A stretch of DNA of 64,000 nucleotides from Rosenbergiella epipactidis (GTDB lineage Bacteria > Pseudomonadota > Gammaproteobacteria > Enterobacterales > Enterobacteriaceae): NCBI RefSeq assembly GCF_018494055.1, contig NZ_JABBFQ010000003.1, positions 186,001 through 250,000 on the forward strand. The letters run 5' to 3'. Numbering within the stretch: position 1 is the stretch's first letter; the number at the start of each line of letters is the position of its first letter. Shown piece after piece: positions 44,716 through 55,888 of the stretch. The position numbers and the translations under genes are program-made. The notes below the pieces were generated by a model. The model did no database searches. It saw only the letters and a program-made list of their open reading frames with translations, and was not told where the DNA came from.

Positions 44716-45420
44716 ATGGCACATATCGATTATGTAATGGTTCAGCAAGGCAGTGGACCGCAACCACAACTTTTTGTGTTATTCCATCGCAGCGGTGATG
44801 ATCCGCGTTCAATGGCTGAGATCGGCCAGTGGTTTGCCAAAGATTTTCCTGCCGCTTTTGTGGTATCCGTCGGATCACCTATTCCGCTTGCACAAGGTGG
44901 CTGTGCCTGGTTTGTTGACGAGGTGCCAGATGCCTCAACCACAGTGACACAGCAGAAGATCGACCAGATTCTGCCGCTGTTTACTCAGACGATTCGTGAA
45001 TGCCAAAAACAGTGCGGCGTCAGTCCAGAAGCGACGGCACTGATCGGTTTTTCGCAAGGCAGTGTGATGATCCTTGAAGCGCTGAAAAGTGAAGAATTAT
45101 TAGCCGGGCGGGCGATTATATTCAGTGGTCGCTACAACAGTGCGCCTACCGTGGCGTCTCTGAATACCACTATTCACCTGATTCACGGTGAGGATGATGA
45201 GCAGATCCCATTGATCCATGCGGTTAATGCCGAGCAGTGGCTAAATGAAGCCGGGGGGGATGTGACGCTGAATATTATTGAACAGTTACCCCATGCGATC
45301 GATGAGCAGGGCATTGCTATCGCATTAAAACATCTTAAAGAGACCATCCCGCAACGTTATTTCGATGATGCTGCGCAAGGGCAGGCACCGGATAACGACG
45401 ATGTGATCCCGATGATCTAA
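44716..45420 (+). CDS. ypfH: YpfH-like carboxylesterase
   Basis: The 234-residue alpha/beta hydrolase starts at ATG 44716 with GAGAGG upstream. The nucleophile elbow is LIGFSQGSVMILEAL (Ser in GFSQG). The acid lies in LIHGEDDEQIPL and the catalytic His in EQLPHAIDEQ. E. coli YpfH hydrolyses short acyl esters, and the natural substrate is unknown. Last gene of the ypfJ-tmcA-ypfH run, ended by a hairpin. Confidence 0.9.
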   Translation: MAHIDYVMVQQGSGPQPQLFVLFHRSGDDPRSMAEIGQWFAKDFPAAFVVSVGSPIPLAQGGCAWFVDEVPDASTTVTQQKIDQILPLFTQTIRECQKQCGVSPEATALIGFSQGSVMILEALKSEELLAGRAIIFSGRYNSAPTVASLNTTIHLIHGEDDEQIPLIHAVNAEQWLNEAGGDVTLNIIEQLPHAIDEQGIAIALKHLKETIPQRYFDDAAQGQAPDNDDVIPMI

Positions 45421-45425
45421 CGAAA

Positions 45426-45452
45426 ATGGACTGCGGTGAGCCCGCAGTCCAT
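45426..45452. terminator. Hairpin between ypfH and ypfN
   Basis: A perfect 11-base stem ATGGACTGCGG / CCGCAGTCCAT encloses five bases, between the convergent stops. On the minus strand it is followed by TTTT, and on the plus strand there is no T run. It probably serves both directions. Confidence 0.65.
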
Positions 45453-45462
45453 CAATAATGGC

Positions 45463-45654
45463 TTATTTTTTCTTCGGCCAGTCATCCTCTTCGTCATCCC
45501 ACTTGTCGTTAAAGTCACGATGCGGGGGTAACTTAGGTTTATTATCTAAGTATTTTTTGACATCAACGCGCTTCAAATCTTTATACACATTGACCAATAA
45601 TCCCACCATAAATAGGATGATTAATACCCACCAATACTCTTTAACCCATTCCAT
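45463..45654 (-). CDS. ypfN: YpfN small membrane protein (UPF0370)
   Basis: The 63-residue protein has one N-terminal membrane helix ([19 protein letters not shown]) and a charged tail with [38 protein letters not shown], nearly as in E. coli YpfN. Function is unknown. It lies 10 bases after dapE on the same strand, as in E. coli, so it is part of the yffB-dapE-ypfN transcript. Confidence 0.9.
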   Translation of the reverse strand: MEWVKEYWWVLIILFMVGLLVNVYKDLKRVDVKKYLDNKPKLPPHRDFNDKWDDEEDDWPKKK

Positions 45655-45664
45655 GTAAGGCTCC

Positions 45665-46792
45665 TTAGGTCAGCAGTAACTGCATAATCCGTTGATACAT
45701 CCGGCTGAGGGTTTGGAGGTCGGCTGCACTGACACATTCATTAATTTTATGGATGGTAGCATTCACCGGCCCTAACTCAACGACTTGAGTCCCCATTCTG
45801 GCAATAAAACGTCCATCAGAGGTTCCCCCATTCGTGAGTAACTCTGGCTTAATTTCATTATAGTGCTGAACGGCGTCGACGACAGCATCGACTAATGCCC
45901 CTTTTGCTGTCAGGAAGGGTTGACCGGATAAATTCCACTCTAAGGTATAACGAAGCTGATGGCGATCAAGCAGGCTGGCGACGGCTTCGCGAATTTGCTG
46001 GTCGGTGAGTTCGGTACTAAAACGGAAATTGAATTGTGCGAATAAGTCGCCCGGGATCACGTTATTACTACCGGTACCGGCCTGAATATTGGCGATTTGC
46101 ATACTGGTCGGTGGGAAAAATTCATTCCCTTGATCCCACTCAGTTGCCGCTAATTCCTGCAGTGCAGGGAGTGCACGATGGACGGGATTATCCGCAAGGT
46201 GAGGGTACGCGACATGCCCTTGTACGCCATGTACGGTTAAGTTGGCGGTGATCGACCCACGGCGGCCGTTTTTCACCACATCGCCGACGCGCTCAGTACT
46301 TGAGGGTTCACCCACTAAGCAATATTCCACGCGCTCTTGTCGCGCCATCAGTTGCTCAACAACTTTGACCGTACCGTTGATACCACTTGCTTCTTCATCA
46401 GAGGTGATCAAAAAAGCCAGCCGTCCGCTATGGTGAGGATGTTGCTCTACGAAGCGTTCAGCGGCCACCACCATGGCGGCTAAGGAGCCTTTCATATCCG
46501 CGGCACCGCGGCCAAACAACAGTCCATCACGAATCGCGGGTTCAAACGGCGGGTTAATCCATTGGCGCTCATCGCCGACGGGAACGACGTCGGTATGGCC
46601 GGCGAAAGCAAGAGTTTGGCCTTGACCCCGAGTCGCCCAGAAATTTTGGGTATCGCCAAAATGCATTGGCTCAATATGAAAGCCTATCGCTTCAAGGCGA
46701 GCGATAAGTAACGCTTGGCAGCCCGCATCGTGGGGACTTAACGATGGACAGCGAATCAGTTGTTGTGCAAGTTCGATAACCGGGCAAAACAT
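45665..46792 (-). CDS. dapE: Succinyl-diaminopimelate desuccinylase
   Basis: The 375-residue M20-family di-zinc amidohydrolase forms LL-diaminopimelate for lysine and peptidoglycan. It starts at ATG 46792 ([19 protein letters not shown]; strong AAGGAG). Metal-site and catalytic motifs are [37 protein letters not shown] with the catalytic Glu pair, and [12 protein letters not shown]. The start lies one base after the yffB stop. Works in the same pathway as dapA at 38925. Confidence 0.97.
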   Translation of the reverse strand: MFCPVIELAQQLIRCPSLSPHDAGCQALLIARLEAIGFHIEPMHFGDTQNFWATRGQGQTLAFAGHTDVVPVGDERQWINPPFEPAIRDGLLFGRGAADMKGSLAAMVVAAERFVEQHPHHSGRLAFLITSDEEASGINGTVKVVEQLMARQERVEYCLVGEPSSTERVGDVVKNGRRGSITANLTVHGVQGHVAYPHLADNPVHRALPALQELAATEWDQGNEFFPPTSMQIANIQAGTGSNNVIPGDLFAQFNFRFSTELTDQQIREAVASLLDRHQLRYTLEWNLSGQPFLTAKGALVDAVVDAVQHYNEIKPELLTNGGTSDGRFIARMGTQVVELGPVNATIHKINECVSAADLQTLSRMYQRIMQLLLT

Positions 46793-46793
46793 A

Positions 46794-47174
46794 TTAGTGA
46801 TCTCCTTGGATAAACGTTGACCACACGGCAGTATCAAAGCCTACCAGCATCTCGCCATCCGCACGGACTAACACAGGACGTTTAATCACAGCAGGGTGTT
46901 CAAGCATGATCTGACGGGCCGCCGCCGGATCGCTAGCGCGTTGCTTTTGCTCGTCGGAAAGCGTGCGCCAAGTGGTGCCTCGCGTATTAAGTAATGCCTT
47001 GATACCAAGACCTTCAATCAATTGGTCCAGCAAGGCTTCGTCTAAACCTTGCTGGCGGAAATCATGATAAGTGGCTTCACAATGATGTTCAGAGAGGTAC
47101 TTGCGTGCCTTTCTTACGGTGTCACAGGTTTTAATACCATAGAGGGTAAGGGTCGGCGCGGTTTGTTGAGTCAT
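46794..47174 (-). CDS. yffB: ArsC/Spx-family protein YffB
   Basis: The 126-residue thioredoxin-fold protein has a single N-terminal Cys in [16 protein letters not shown] and the late [16 protein letters not shown] segment, as in YffB/Spx-like reductases. Arsenate reduction is not established for YffB, and glutathione-dependent thiol chemistry has been suggested. It is tightly linked to dapE in enterobacteria, as here (1-base gap), so it is first gene of the dapE transcript. Confidence 0.9.
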   Translation of the reverse strand: MTQQTAPTLTLYGIKTCDTVRKARKYLSEHHCEATYHDFRQQGLDEALLDQLIEGLGIKALLNTRGTTWRTLSDEQKQRASDPAAARQIMLEHPAVIKRPVLVRADGEMLVGFDTAVWSTFIQGDH

Positions 47175-47549
47175 GAGACAGTACTACCTAATTATTAAGT
47201 CAAAAGATCACGGTTAATCAAGGATAATGCCGCATTTAGCCCGTATTTTCTACTCTTCTAGAGGGTGGGTAACCATTATCTCAAGACGTTTTTTGGTCAA
47301 TGAGGGAACTGTGAACAACATCATGAATTTATACAAAGCTTTTTATAAATAAAAATCTCGTTTTATCAATGGATTAACCTTATTTTTACCTAAAAAAGCA
47401 AACGGTAACGTAGATTAATTCTTTACAGGGCTTTACGAATTCAGCGACTTACAGGTAGGATTCATCACCCTCTGGATAAATTCGCCAATATTTACCTGTG
47501 CTGATGCGGTAGAGGGGATTAGCTGTAGAAGTGGACAAACAGGAAACCT
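47175..47549. other. Divergent regulatory region between yffB and ansP
   Basis: The 375-base gap has no gene. It contains AT-rich stretches suited to promoters for both sides. The ansP ribosome site CAGGAAACCT lies just before 47550. No repeat or operator is recognised with confidence. Confidence 0.4.
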
Positions 47550-49019
47550 ATGAAAAATACAAAAAAAACAGCGGCTGATTTACAGCACGCCAGACGTAAG
47601 TGGTTAAACTCCCATGACTCCGGATATCGTAAGGAGATGGGCAACCGTCAAGTACAGATGATAGCAATTGGCGGAGCAATTGGTACCGGGCTTTTTCTCG
47701 GCGCAGGGGCACGATTACAACTCGCGGGTCCAGCCCTCGCACTGGTCTATTTAGTTTGTGGCATCTTCTCATTTTTTATCTTACGCGCATTAGGGGAATT
47801 GGTTCTGCATCGCCCATCAAGCGGCAGTTTCGTCTCTTACGCTCGTGAGTTTATGGGTGAGAAAGCCTCCTATGTAGCGGGCTGGATGTACTTTGTTAAC
47901 TGGGCAATGACCGGCATCGTGGATATCACCGCGGTTGCGCTCTATATGCACTACTGGGGAGCCTTTGGCGATATTCCACAGTGGGTGATTGCATTAGGTG
48001 CGCTCGCGATTGTGGGCACCATGAATATGGTCGGCGTTAAATGGTTTGCGGAGATGGAATTCTGGTTCTCCCTAATCAAAGTCTTGGCCATCGTGGTCTT
48101 CTTAGTCGTGGGGGTAGTCTTCTTAGGAAGCGGCAAGCCACTGGACGGTAACACGACTGGCTTCCACTTGATCTCTGATAATGGAGGCTTTTTCCCGCAT
48201 GGGATTATGGCTGCCTTTGTCTTAGTGCAAGGGGTGGTGTTTGCCTTCGCATCAATCGAACTGGTCGGTACGGCGGCAGGGGAGTGTAAAAACCCTAAAA
48301 TCATGGTGCCGAAAGCGATTAATAGCGTGATCTGGCGAATTGGCCTGTTCTACGTCGGTTCGGTAGTCTTACTTGTTCTATTACTACCTTGGAATGCCTA
48401 TCAAGCGGGTCAGAGTCCTTTTGTGACCTTCTTCAGTAAATTAGGCGTGCCATACATTGGTAGCATCATGAACATCGTGGTGTTAACGGCGGCATTATCG
48501 AGCCTTAACTCGGGCCTCTATTCAACTGGACGTATTTTACGTTCTATGTCGATGGGCGGTTCAGCACCACGCTTTATGTCGAAAATGAGTCGCCAGCAAG
48601 TACCTTACGCGGGCATTCTCGCGACGATAGTGATCTATATCTTCGGTGTAGTCCTCAACTATTACGTGCCAAGCCAAGTGTTCGAAATCGTTCTAAACTT
48701 CGCCTCACTGGGGATCATCAGCTCATGGGCCTTTATCGTGCTATGCCAGCTGCGGTTGCGTAAAGCGATCCGTGAAGGTAAAGCGGAAGATATTTCCTTT
48801 AAGCTTCCAGGCGCGCCATTCACCTCTTGGTTGACGCTACTGTTCTTAGCCAGTGTCTTGGTATTGATGGCGTTTGATTACCCGAACGGGACTTACACCA
48901 TTGCCTCCGTACCACTGATTATCATTCTGCTTGTTATCGGATGGTTTGGCGTACGTAAGCGTGTTCATGAAGTGTCATTGCGTGAGCAGCAACATATGTC
49001 TGCGCATCACGAAGAGTAA
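47550..49019 (+). CDS. ansP: L-asparagine permease
   Basis: The 489-residue APC/AAT-family amino acid transporter has 12 predicted helices. It matches E. coli AnsP almost throughout: GNRQVQMIAIGGAIGTGLFL, LGELVLHRPSSGSFVSYARE, YVAGWMYFVNWAMTGIVDIT, MNMVGVKWFAEMEFW and FASIELVGTAAGEC. The conserved glycine-rich first helix and the ELVGTAAGE segment form the amino acid site. It is a proton-coupled importer of L-asparagine. It stands alone, and in E. coli the gene is at a different chromosomal place. Confidence 0.93.
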   Translation: MKNTKKTAADLQHARRKWLNSHDSGYRKEMGNRQVQMIAIGGAIGTGLFLGAGARLQLAGPALALVYLVCGIFSFFILRALGELVLHRPSSGSFVSYAREFMGEKASYVAGWMYFVNWAMTGIVDITAVALYMHYWGAFGDIPQWVIALGALAIVGTMNMVGVKWFAEMEFWFSLIKVLAIVVFLVVGVVFLGSGKPLDGNTTGFHLISDNGGFFPHGIMAAFVLVQGVVFAFASIELVGTAAGECKNPKIMVPKAINSVIWRIGLFYVGSVVLLVLLLPWNAYQAGQSPFVTFFSKLGVPYIGSIMNIVVLTAALSSLNSGLYSTGRILRSMSMGGSAPRFMSKMSRQQVPYAGILATIVIYIFGVVLNYYVPSQVFEIVLNFASLGIISSWAFIVLCQLRLRKAIREGKAEDISFKLPGAPFTSWLTLLFLASVLVLMAFDYPNGTYTIASVPLIIILLVIGWFGVRKRVHEVSLREQQHMSAHHEE

Positions 49020-49056
49020 GACTAACAGGGATTAACGCTGGGTAGTCAGAAGGTTA

Positions 49057-49090
49057 AAACGGTGTCGTAGATTACGGCACCGTTTTTTTT
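49057..49090. terminator. Terminator between convergent ansP and ampH
   Basis: AAAACGGTG pairs with CACCGTTTT, with further CGT/ACG pairing inside, and is followed by a run of eight T on the plus strand. An A run on its left makes it usable in both directions. Confidence 0.85.
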
Positions 49091-49100
49091 ATCTCTGTTA

Positions 49101-50252
49101 TTAACGATTATTCACTAACGCCGTCACCAGTTGGTTAGCGCCTTGGCTCATAGGGGTAAAGTGACTGCCTGGTGCACGAGCAACTGCGATAAAGACCCCG
49201 ACGTTACTGCGTGGGTCCATCACGATATAGGTCATGAAACCGCCGCCGCCACCCGTTTTTTCGACCAATGCCGGTTGGCTACCTATTGCATCCATATGGA
49301 CCCAGCCTAATCCTAATCCGCTGGCAGGACCGGCAACGTCCATGCCGTTCATTCGCACTAATTGGCTGCGGGGATAGACCACGCGCTGTAAGGTGCTGGC
49401 GAGCGGAGAACGAGGCCGGATTGAACTGGATAGGAATTGCTGCATCCAGCGTTCCATATCATCGGCCGTTGAATAAAGGCCACCACTGCCAATAGCCGCA
49501 AGGGTATTGTTACAAGGGCTAGCATGGTCGCGTGGAATGATTAATCGACGGCATTGATCGGGAGAAGGGGTGAAGGTCGTATCCTTCATTCCTAATGGAC
49601 GCGTGATTAATGATTGTACTAACTGAGGATAAGGCTTACCGCTGGCACGGCTCAGGGCATCAGCTAAGTAGTCGAAGCCTAAATTCGAGTACGCGGCAAC
49701 GGTACCGGGGATCGCTTTCAACTTAGCATGCTGTAACCACTGCCAGCGCGAAGATTTTTCTGGCCAGATAAAGACAGGACGATTTGCCCGTCCGCCTGGC
49801 ATTTCGCGGGGAAGTCCTGCCGTATGGGTAGCAAGATTTTGTAACTTAATGGTGTAGCCGCGAAAAGAAGGTACCGTCATTCCTTTAGGCGTGTATTTAC
49901 TGAGCGGATCGGAAAGCTTGACCACGCCCTGTTGGTCCAGTTTAACCAAGGTTTCGCTGGTAAAGAGTTTACTGATGGAAGCGAGGCGGAAAACGCTCTC
50001 CTTCGTCGGGCGAACACCGGTTCCTCGCCGAGTCTCTCCCGCACTAGTGAAATAGTGCTGGTTACCATCAATCACCACCATCGTCATGCTGGCCGCTGCG
50101 GTTTGTTGATAAATTTGTTGTGCATAGCGCTGCACGATATCGGCGCTAACTTGCGGTGCGACTCTCGGGGCAGCAAAGCTGGTACTGGTTGCAGAGAGAA
50201 CAAGCGCTGCAACGAGAGCTAATGTTAGTTTTTTCAAGGGAGAGCGGTCCAT
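49101..50252 (-). CDS. ampH: AmpH-type D-alanyl-D-alanine carboxypeptidase/endopeptidase
   Basis: The 383-residue class C penicillin-binding protein follows E. coli AmpH. A signal peptide (LTLALVAALVLSATSTSFA) precedes SxxK with Ser92 and Lys95 in LASISKLF, YSN in AAYSNLGFDYLADAL, and the third motif KTGGGGGF. TFTPSPDQCRRL and SPCNNTLAAIGSGG are near-identical to AmpH. It is a periplasmic peptidoglycan hydrolase with DD-carboxy- and endopeptidase activity and weak beta-lactamase activity. It converges with ansP and lies downstream of hemF by about 130 bases. Confidence 0.92.
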   Translation of the reverse strand: MDRSPLKKLTLALVAALVLSATSTSFAAPRVAPQVSADIVQRYAQQIYQQTAAASMTMVVIDGNQHYFTSAGETRRGTGVRPTKESVFRLASISKLFTSETLVKLDQQGVVKLSDPLSKYTPKGMTVPSFRGYTIKLQNLATHTAGLPREMPGGRANRPVFIWPEKSSRWQWLQHAKLKAIPGTVAAYSNLGFDYLADALSRASGKPYPQLVQSLITRPLGMKDTTFTPSPDQCRRLIIPRDHASPCNNTLAAIGSGGLYSTADDMERWMQQFLSSSIRPRSPLASTLQRVVYPRSQLVRMNGMDVAGPASGLGLGWVHMDAIGSQPALVEKTGGGGGFMTYIVMDPRSNVGVFIAVARAPGSHFTPMSQGANQLVTALVNNR

Positions 50253-50351
50253 ACACAGTGAATAAAAGTCAGTGATGATAATAGCGGGTTTACTCCATGC
50301 TTATTAGAAAAAGGATTAACTATTATGTTTCTTTTTATAAGCAATGGTGAT

Positions 50352-50374
50352 GGCTCGGCGTGCGATACCGAGCC
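50352..50374. terminator. Hairpin after hemF
   Basis: GGCTCGG pairs with CCGAGCC around nine bases, 6 bases past the hemF stop. The nearest T-rich tail on the minus strand is distant, so this is a modest call. Confidence 0.45.
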
Positions 50375-50380
50375 GTGGTT

Positions 50381-52188
<1,808 letters not shown>

Positions 52189-52361
52189 TAGATTCAGATC
52201 CGTGAAGAGTTAATGAGAATTACTATTAATAATTAGGTTATATAATAACATTAGCCATATTGCTAACATTGAAATATTTCAGCCTTTTACTGAGTATTGC
52301 CTTTTCTAACACCCTCACTCACACGCATAATGGTGTGTTTTCGCCAAGGGGAGGTCAAAAA

Positions 52362-52787
52362 ATGGAAATTCGTGTTTTCGAACAACAAGATATCGACGAG
52401 GTTATTACGTTATGGGAGCGATGCGACCTACTACGACCTTGGAATGATCCCGAACTCGATATCGAACGTAAATTACGCCACGATGCTGACCTTTTTCTGG
52501 TTGTTGTCCTCTCAGGGCAGATCGTCGGCAGTGTGATGGGCGGCTACGACGGCCATCGGGGTTCAGCCTATTACCTTGCAGTACATCCTGATTATCAAGG
52601 CCGTGGCTTTGCCAATGCGTTGATGAATCGTCTTGAAAAGAAATTGATTGCTCGAGGCTGCCCTAAGCTCAATCTGCAAATCCGTGATGATAATGACTTG
52701 GTGCTGGGTTTTTATGAAAAACTGGATTACGAAATTAATGAAGTGACCAGCCTCGGTAAACGGTTAATTGAAGACCGTGAATATTAA
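52362..52787 (+). CDS. ypeA: GNAT acetyltransferase YpeA
   Basis: The 141-residue protein is nearly the same in pattern as E. coli Ype[76 protein letters not shown] with the acetyl-CoA loop, and the tail [11 protein letters not shown]. The substrate is not established. ATG 52362 has a strong GGGGAGG. The open frame upstream to 52260 is not family-like. It is followed by yfeZ and yfeY as in E. coli. Confidence 0.93.
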   Translation: MEIRVFEQQDIDEVITLWERCDLLRPWNDPELDIERKLRHDADLFLVVVLSGQIVGSVMGGYDGHRGSAYYLAVHPDYQGRGFANALMNRLEKKLIARGCPKLNLQIRDDNDLVLGFYEKLDYEINEVTSLGKRLIEDREY

Positions 52788-52796
52788 TTCCAACCG

Positions 52797-53231
52797 ATGA
52801 TGGAAGATTTCGATACCGAAGGTGAGGGGGGAGCAGCCCCTTTACCCTTTTTGCTATGGGCCATTTTGCTGTATCAAGCCCGGGCGTGGATACTGCTGAT
52901 TATGGCTGGGGCCTCACGACAACAAGGCGATACACTCTTACGTCTTTTTGTACCGGACCCCTCGACGTTTTATATTGGTTTAGCCCTAGGCTTACCCGCG
53001 CTGCTATGCATGGCGTTAAGCGGTTACCGTCAACGCTTTCCCCGCAGTTGGCGGCTTTGTCGTATCAGTATACTCATCGGTGGTGCGTTGCTCTGCGCTT
53101 GGCAGCTGAGTCAGTGGAACCAAATGGCGTTAGAAAGCTCGCCGTTGTTACTGATTTTGACCTTATTTGATGTATTAACCGAAGCCGCGTTACTGACGAT
53201 GAGCCGCCTAAAACGGTGTTTCATCCAATAA
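52797..53231 (+). CDS. yfeZ: YfeZ inner-membrane protein (DUF2919)
   Basis: The 144-residue protein has about four membrane helices, beginning PFLLWAILLYQARAWILLIMAGASRQQG, split as helix and loop, which follows E. coli YfeZ (LLFWLVLLFQARTWVLFVIAGASREQG by positions). FVPDPSTFYIGLALGLPALL and PRSWRLCRISILIGGALLC follow. Function is unknown. It starts 9 bases after ypeA, so is co-transcribed. Either of two adjacent ATGs may be used, and neither has a good ribosome site. Confidence 0.85.
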   Translation: MMEDFDTEGEGGAAPLPFLLWAILLYQARAWILLIMAGASRQQGDTLLRLFVPDPSTFYIGLALGLPALLCMALSGYRQRFPRSWRLCRISILIGGALLCAWQLSQWNQMALESSPLLLILTLFDVLTEAALLTMSRLKRCFIQ

Positions 53232-53248
53232 AAAAACGGTTTACAGTA

Positions 53249-53274
53249 AACTTTTTACTCGAAGATCACTCCTA
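53249..53274 (+). promoter_or_regulatory. Possible sigma-E promoter of yfeY
   Basis: AACTT at 53249-53253, a 16-base gap and TCCTA at 53270-53274 resemble the sigma-E pattern GGAACTT-N16-TCTAA. E. coli yfeY is a known RpoE-regulated gene, which supports this site. The -10 is imperfect. Confidence 0.5.
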
Positions 53275-53307
53275 GTAGCATTGATCAGCTCTGCAAGAGG
53301 AATTGAA

Positions 53308-53922
53308 ATGAAAGCGTTACCCTGTGCACTGCTTGCCAGTGTGGTATTGCTCAGCGGCTGTGCGGGTTCCAGCCATCAGGCAAACACGTCGAACAGTAGC
53401 GTCCATTGGTGGAACCCCTTAAGCTATTCGTGGTCCTCCGCACTGCCATGGAACTGGTTTGGCTCCTCAGTCGCCGTGAGTGAGGAAGGCGTGGGGAAAA
53501 TTACTCGCTCAACCCCTTTTAATGCCGAGGCAATCAGTGAAGGTATTGGCAGCGATTACCGTATCCGTCAAGGAATGGGCACGCGCAATGGGCAAATTGA
53601 AAGCTATATTCAAGCGATGAACGATCAACAGGTAGCGATGACCTTTTACGGCGATGGCACGGTGAATAAAATCAGTGTATCGGATACCCAGATTGCTACG
53701 CCTAAGGGTATCGCATTTGGCGCACCGTTCTCTGCGTTATTCCAGAAAGCGTATGGTAACTGTCAGCCAGGCCGTGATAGCCAGCATGTGCAGTGTAAAG
53801 TCCCGAATAGCCAACATCTTGAGGTTATCTACCAAGGCGAGTTCAGTGGTCCTTCCGGTATCATGCCTGCCGATGCCACGCTCAAGCAGTGGACACTCTC
53901 TGAGATCGTCTGGCACGCCTAA
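53308..53922 (+). CDS. yfeY: RpoE-regulated lipoprotein YfeY
   Basis: The 204-residue lipoprotein has lipobox LLSG-Cys18. The mature part shows WNWFGSSVAVSEEGVGKIT and later FGAPFSALFQKAYGNCQ and GPSGIMPADATLKQW, as in E. coli YfeY. It starts at ATG 53308, with AGAGGA upstream. It is of unknown function and is expressed in envelope stress in E. coli through sigma-E. It ends at a strong terminator. Confidence 0.88.
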   Translation: MKALPCALLASVVLLSGCAGSSHQANTSNSSVHWWNPLSYSWSSALPWNWFGSSVAVSEEGVGKITRSTPFNAEAISEGIGSDYRIRQGMGTRNGQIESYIQAMNDQQVAMTFYGDGTVNKISVSDTQIATPKGIAFGAPFSALFQKAYGNCQPGRDSQHVQCKVPNSQHLEVIYQGEFSGPSGIMPADATLKQWTLSEIVWHA

Positions 53923-53949
53923 TCGTTATATATTTTTTAGCAATTACAC

Positions 53950-53986
53950 AGCAGTAATCGGTATATAAAACCATTACTGCTTTTTT
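53950..53986 (+). terminator. Intrinsic terminator of yfeY
   Basis: AGCAGTAAT pairs with ATTACTGCT, with inner GGT/ACC pairing, and is followed by a run of T. Only about 60 bases separate it from cysP, so the cysP promoter must lie within or close to it. Confidence 0.8.
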
Positions 53987-54047
53987 ATCCTTATTAATAC
54001 ACTGAGAACTTCTAGATTGACTGAGGTTGAGATTGGAATTTTCAGGT

Positions 54048-55058
54048 ATGAAGAGACGTTATACATCATCGGTGGTGGGCCTATTACTGCTCGCTGCACC
54101 GTCTGCCTATCCAGCTCAATTACTCAATAGCTCCTACGATGTGTCACGCGAGCTGTATGAACAATTGAACCCGGTATTTATTCAGCAATGGGACGCTCAG
54201 CACCCACAAGATACCCTAACAATCCGTCAATCCCATGGTGGTTCGTCCAGACAAGCCCTTGCCTTATTACAAGGGATGCGTGCCGATGTGGTGACGTTTA
54301 ATCAAGTGCCTGACGTTCAGATACTGCATGACAGAGGGCAGCTGATCCCCAGCGACTGGCAACAACGTCTAGCCAATAACAGTTCACCTTATTACTCAAC
54401 CATGGCTCTAGTGGTACGTCGCGGTAATCCTTTAGATATCAAAGGTTGGCAGGATCTGGTCAAACCGGGTGTTAAGCTTATCTATCCTAATCCTAAAACC
54501 TCAGGCAATGGTCGTTATGCCTGGTTGGCCGCTTGGGGGGCGTTAAGCCTCTCTCATCATCAAGATATTTCAGCGGTGCGCCGGGCAATGCGTCAGTGGG
54601 TAAAAAACACTCAGGTCGCCGATATTGGCGGACGTGGGGCGACCCAAAGCTTTGTGAATCAAAAATTGGGCGATGTACTGATCACCTTTGAAGCCGAAGC
54701 ACGCGCTTTACAACAGCAATACCCCGATGAGCATTACCAAGTCATTATTCCGCAGACTAATATTAAAGCTGAGTTTCCTGTTACTTGGATTGATCGCAAT
54801 ACTGAGCGCGATCACTCCACCACGGTGGCAAAAGCTTACCTTAATTTTCTTTACCAACCCGAGGCGCAAAACATCTTAACGCGTTTTTATTACCGTACTT
54901 ATCACGCGACACCGAGCGTTGTGGCGCAACAGCATTTTGCGCCGGTTCATTTTTTCACGGTTGAACAGCAGTTTGGCTCATGGCAGAAAGCCATGCAGTC
55001 ACAGTTCGCACCGCAAGGGGAGTTCGATACATTGCAGGCAGCAGGATCAACACTATGA
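54048..55058 (+). CDS. cysP: Thiosulfate/sulfate-binding periplasmic protein
   Basis: The 336-residue class II binding protein starts at ATG 54048 (MKRRYTSSVVGLLLLAAPSA), with signal cleavage near YPA. Hallmarks are LLNSSYDVSRELYEQLNP, RQSHGGSSRQALALLQGM, DVVTFNQVPDVQILH, NPKTSGNGRYAWLAAWG and DIGGRGATQSF. It delivers sulfate or thiosulfate to CysTWA. First gene of the cysPTWAM operon, which in E. coli is activated by CysB. No CysB site can be named with confidence here. Confidence 0.95.
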   Translation: MKRRYTSSVVGLLLLAAPSAYPAQLLNSSYDVSRELYEQLNPVFIQQWDAQHPQDTLTIRQSHGGSSRQALALLQGMRADVVTFNQVPDVQILHDRGQLIPSDWQQRLANNSSPYYSTMALVVRRGNPLDIKGWQDLVKPGVKLIYPNPKTSGNGRYAWLAAWGALSLSHHQDISAVRRAMRQWVKNTQVADIGGRGATQSFVNQKLGDVLITFEAEARALQQQYPDEHYQVIIPQTNIKAEFPVTWIDRNTERDHSTTVAKAYLNFLYQPEAQNILTRFYYRTYHATPSVVAQQHFAPVHFFTVEQQFGSWQKAMQSQFAPQGEFDTLQAAGSTL

Positions 55059-55888
55059 TTTTTTCACGTCAACGTCGCGTTTTACCCGGGTTTGGCCTGA
55101 GTCTTGGTACCAGCCTATTCTTTACCTGTTTGATTTTACTGTTACCGGTCAGCGCGTTATTGATGCAGTTATCGCACATGACTTGGGCCGAGTATTGGCG
55201 GGTTATCAGCGAGCCGCAGTTAGTCGCCGCCTACAAAATTACACTGCTATCGGCCGCGGTAGCGTCACTCTTTAACGCGGTGTTTGGAACCTTAATGGCG
55301 TGGGTATTAACGCGCTATCGTTTCCCAGGCCGGACATTTCTGGATGGCTTGATGGATCTCCCCTTTGCCCTGCCGACGGCGGTGGCAGGCTTAACGCTTG
55401 CGGGATTATTCTCGTCGAATGGTTGGTACGGCCATTGGCTGGCGGAGCACGGTATTAAGGTGACTTACACCTGGTTGGGGATCGCGGTCGCCATGGCGTT
55501 TACCAGTATTCCTTTCGTGATCCGAACCGTTCAGCCAGTATTAGAAGAGCTTGGCCCAGAGTATGAAGAAGCCGCCGAAACGTTGGGTGCACGGCCTCGA
55601 CAGGCTTTCTTCAAGGTTATTTTACCGGAAATTGCGCCATCGCTGCTCGCCGGGACTGCGCTCTCTTTTACCCGCAGTCTGGGAGAGTTTGGTGCCGTCA
55701 TCTTTATCGCCGGGAATATTGCATGGAAGACTGAAGTAATCTCGTTGCTGATCTTTGTTCGCCAACAAGAATTTGATTTCCCAGCCTCTAGCGCTATCGC
55801 CTCGGTCATTATGGGGGCATCGTTAATACTGCTATTTACTATCAATACACTACAGAGTCGCTACGGGCGTCGTTTAGGGGGTAAATAA
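55055..55888 (+). CDS. cysT: Sulfate/thiosulfate ABC permease CysT (CysU)
   Basis: The 277-residue permease starts at ATG 55055, overlapping the cysP stop by 4 bases. Six helices are predicted. The family loop that contacts the ATPase is EYEEAAETLGARPRQAFFKV. Other blocks are DLPFALPTAVAGLTLAGLF and RSLGEFGAVIFIAGN. Heterodimer partner of CysW in the inner membrane. Confidence 0.95.
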   Translation: MIFSRQRRVLPGFGLSLGTSLFFTCLILLLPVSALLMQLSHMTWAEYWRVISEPQLVAAYKITLLSAAVASLFNAVFGTLMAWVLTRYRFPGRTFLDGLMDLPFALPTAVAGLTLAGLFSSNGWYGHWLAEHGIKVTYTWLGIAVAMAFTSIPFVIRTVQPVLEELGPEYEEAAETLGARPRQAFFKVILPEIAPSLLAGTALSFTRSLGEFGAVIFIAGNIAWKTEVISLLIFVRQQEFDFPASSAIASVIMGASLILLFTINTLQSRYGRRLGGK

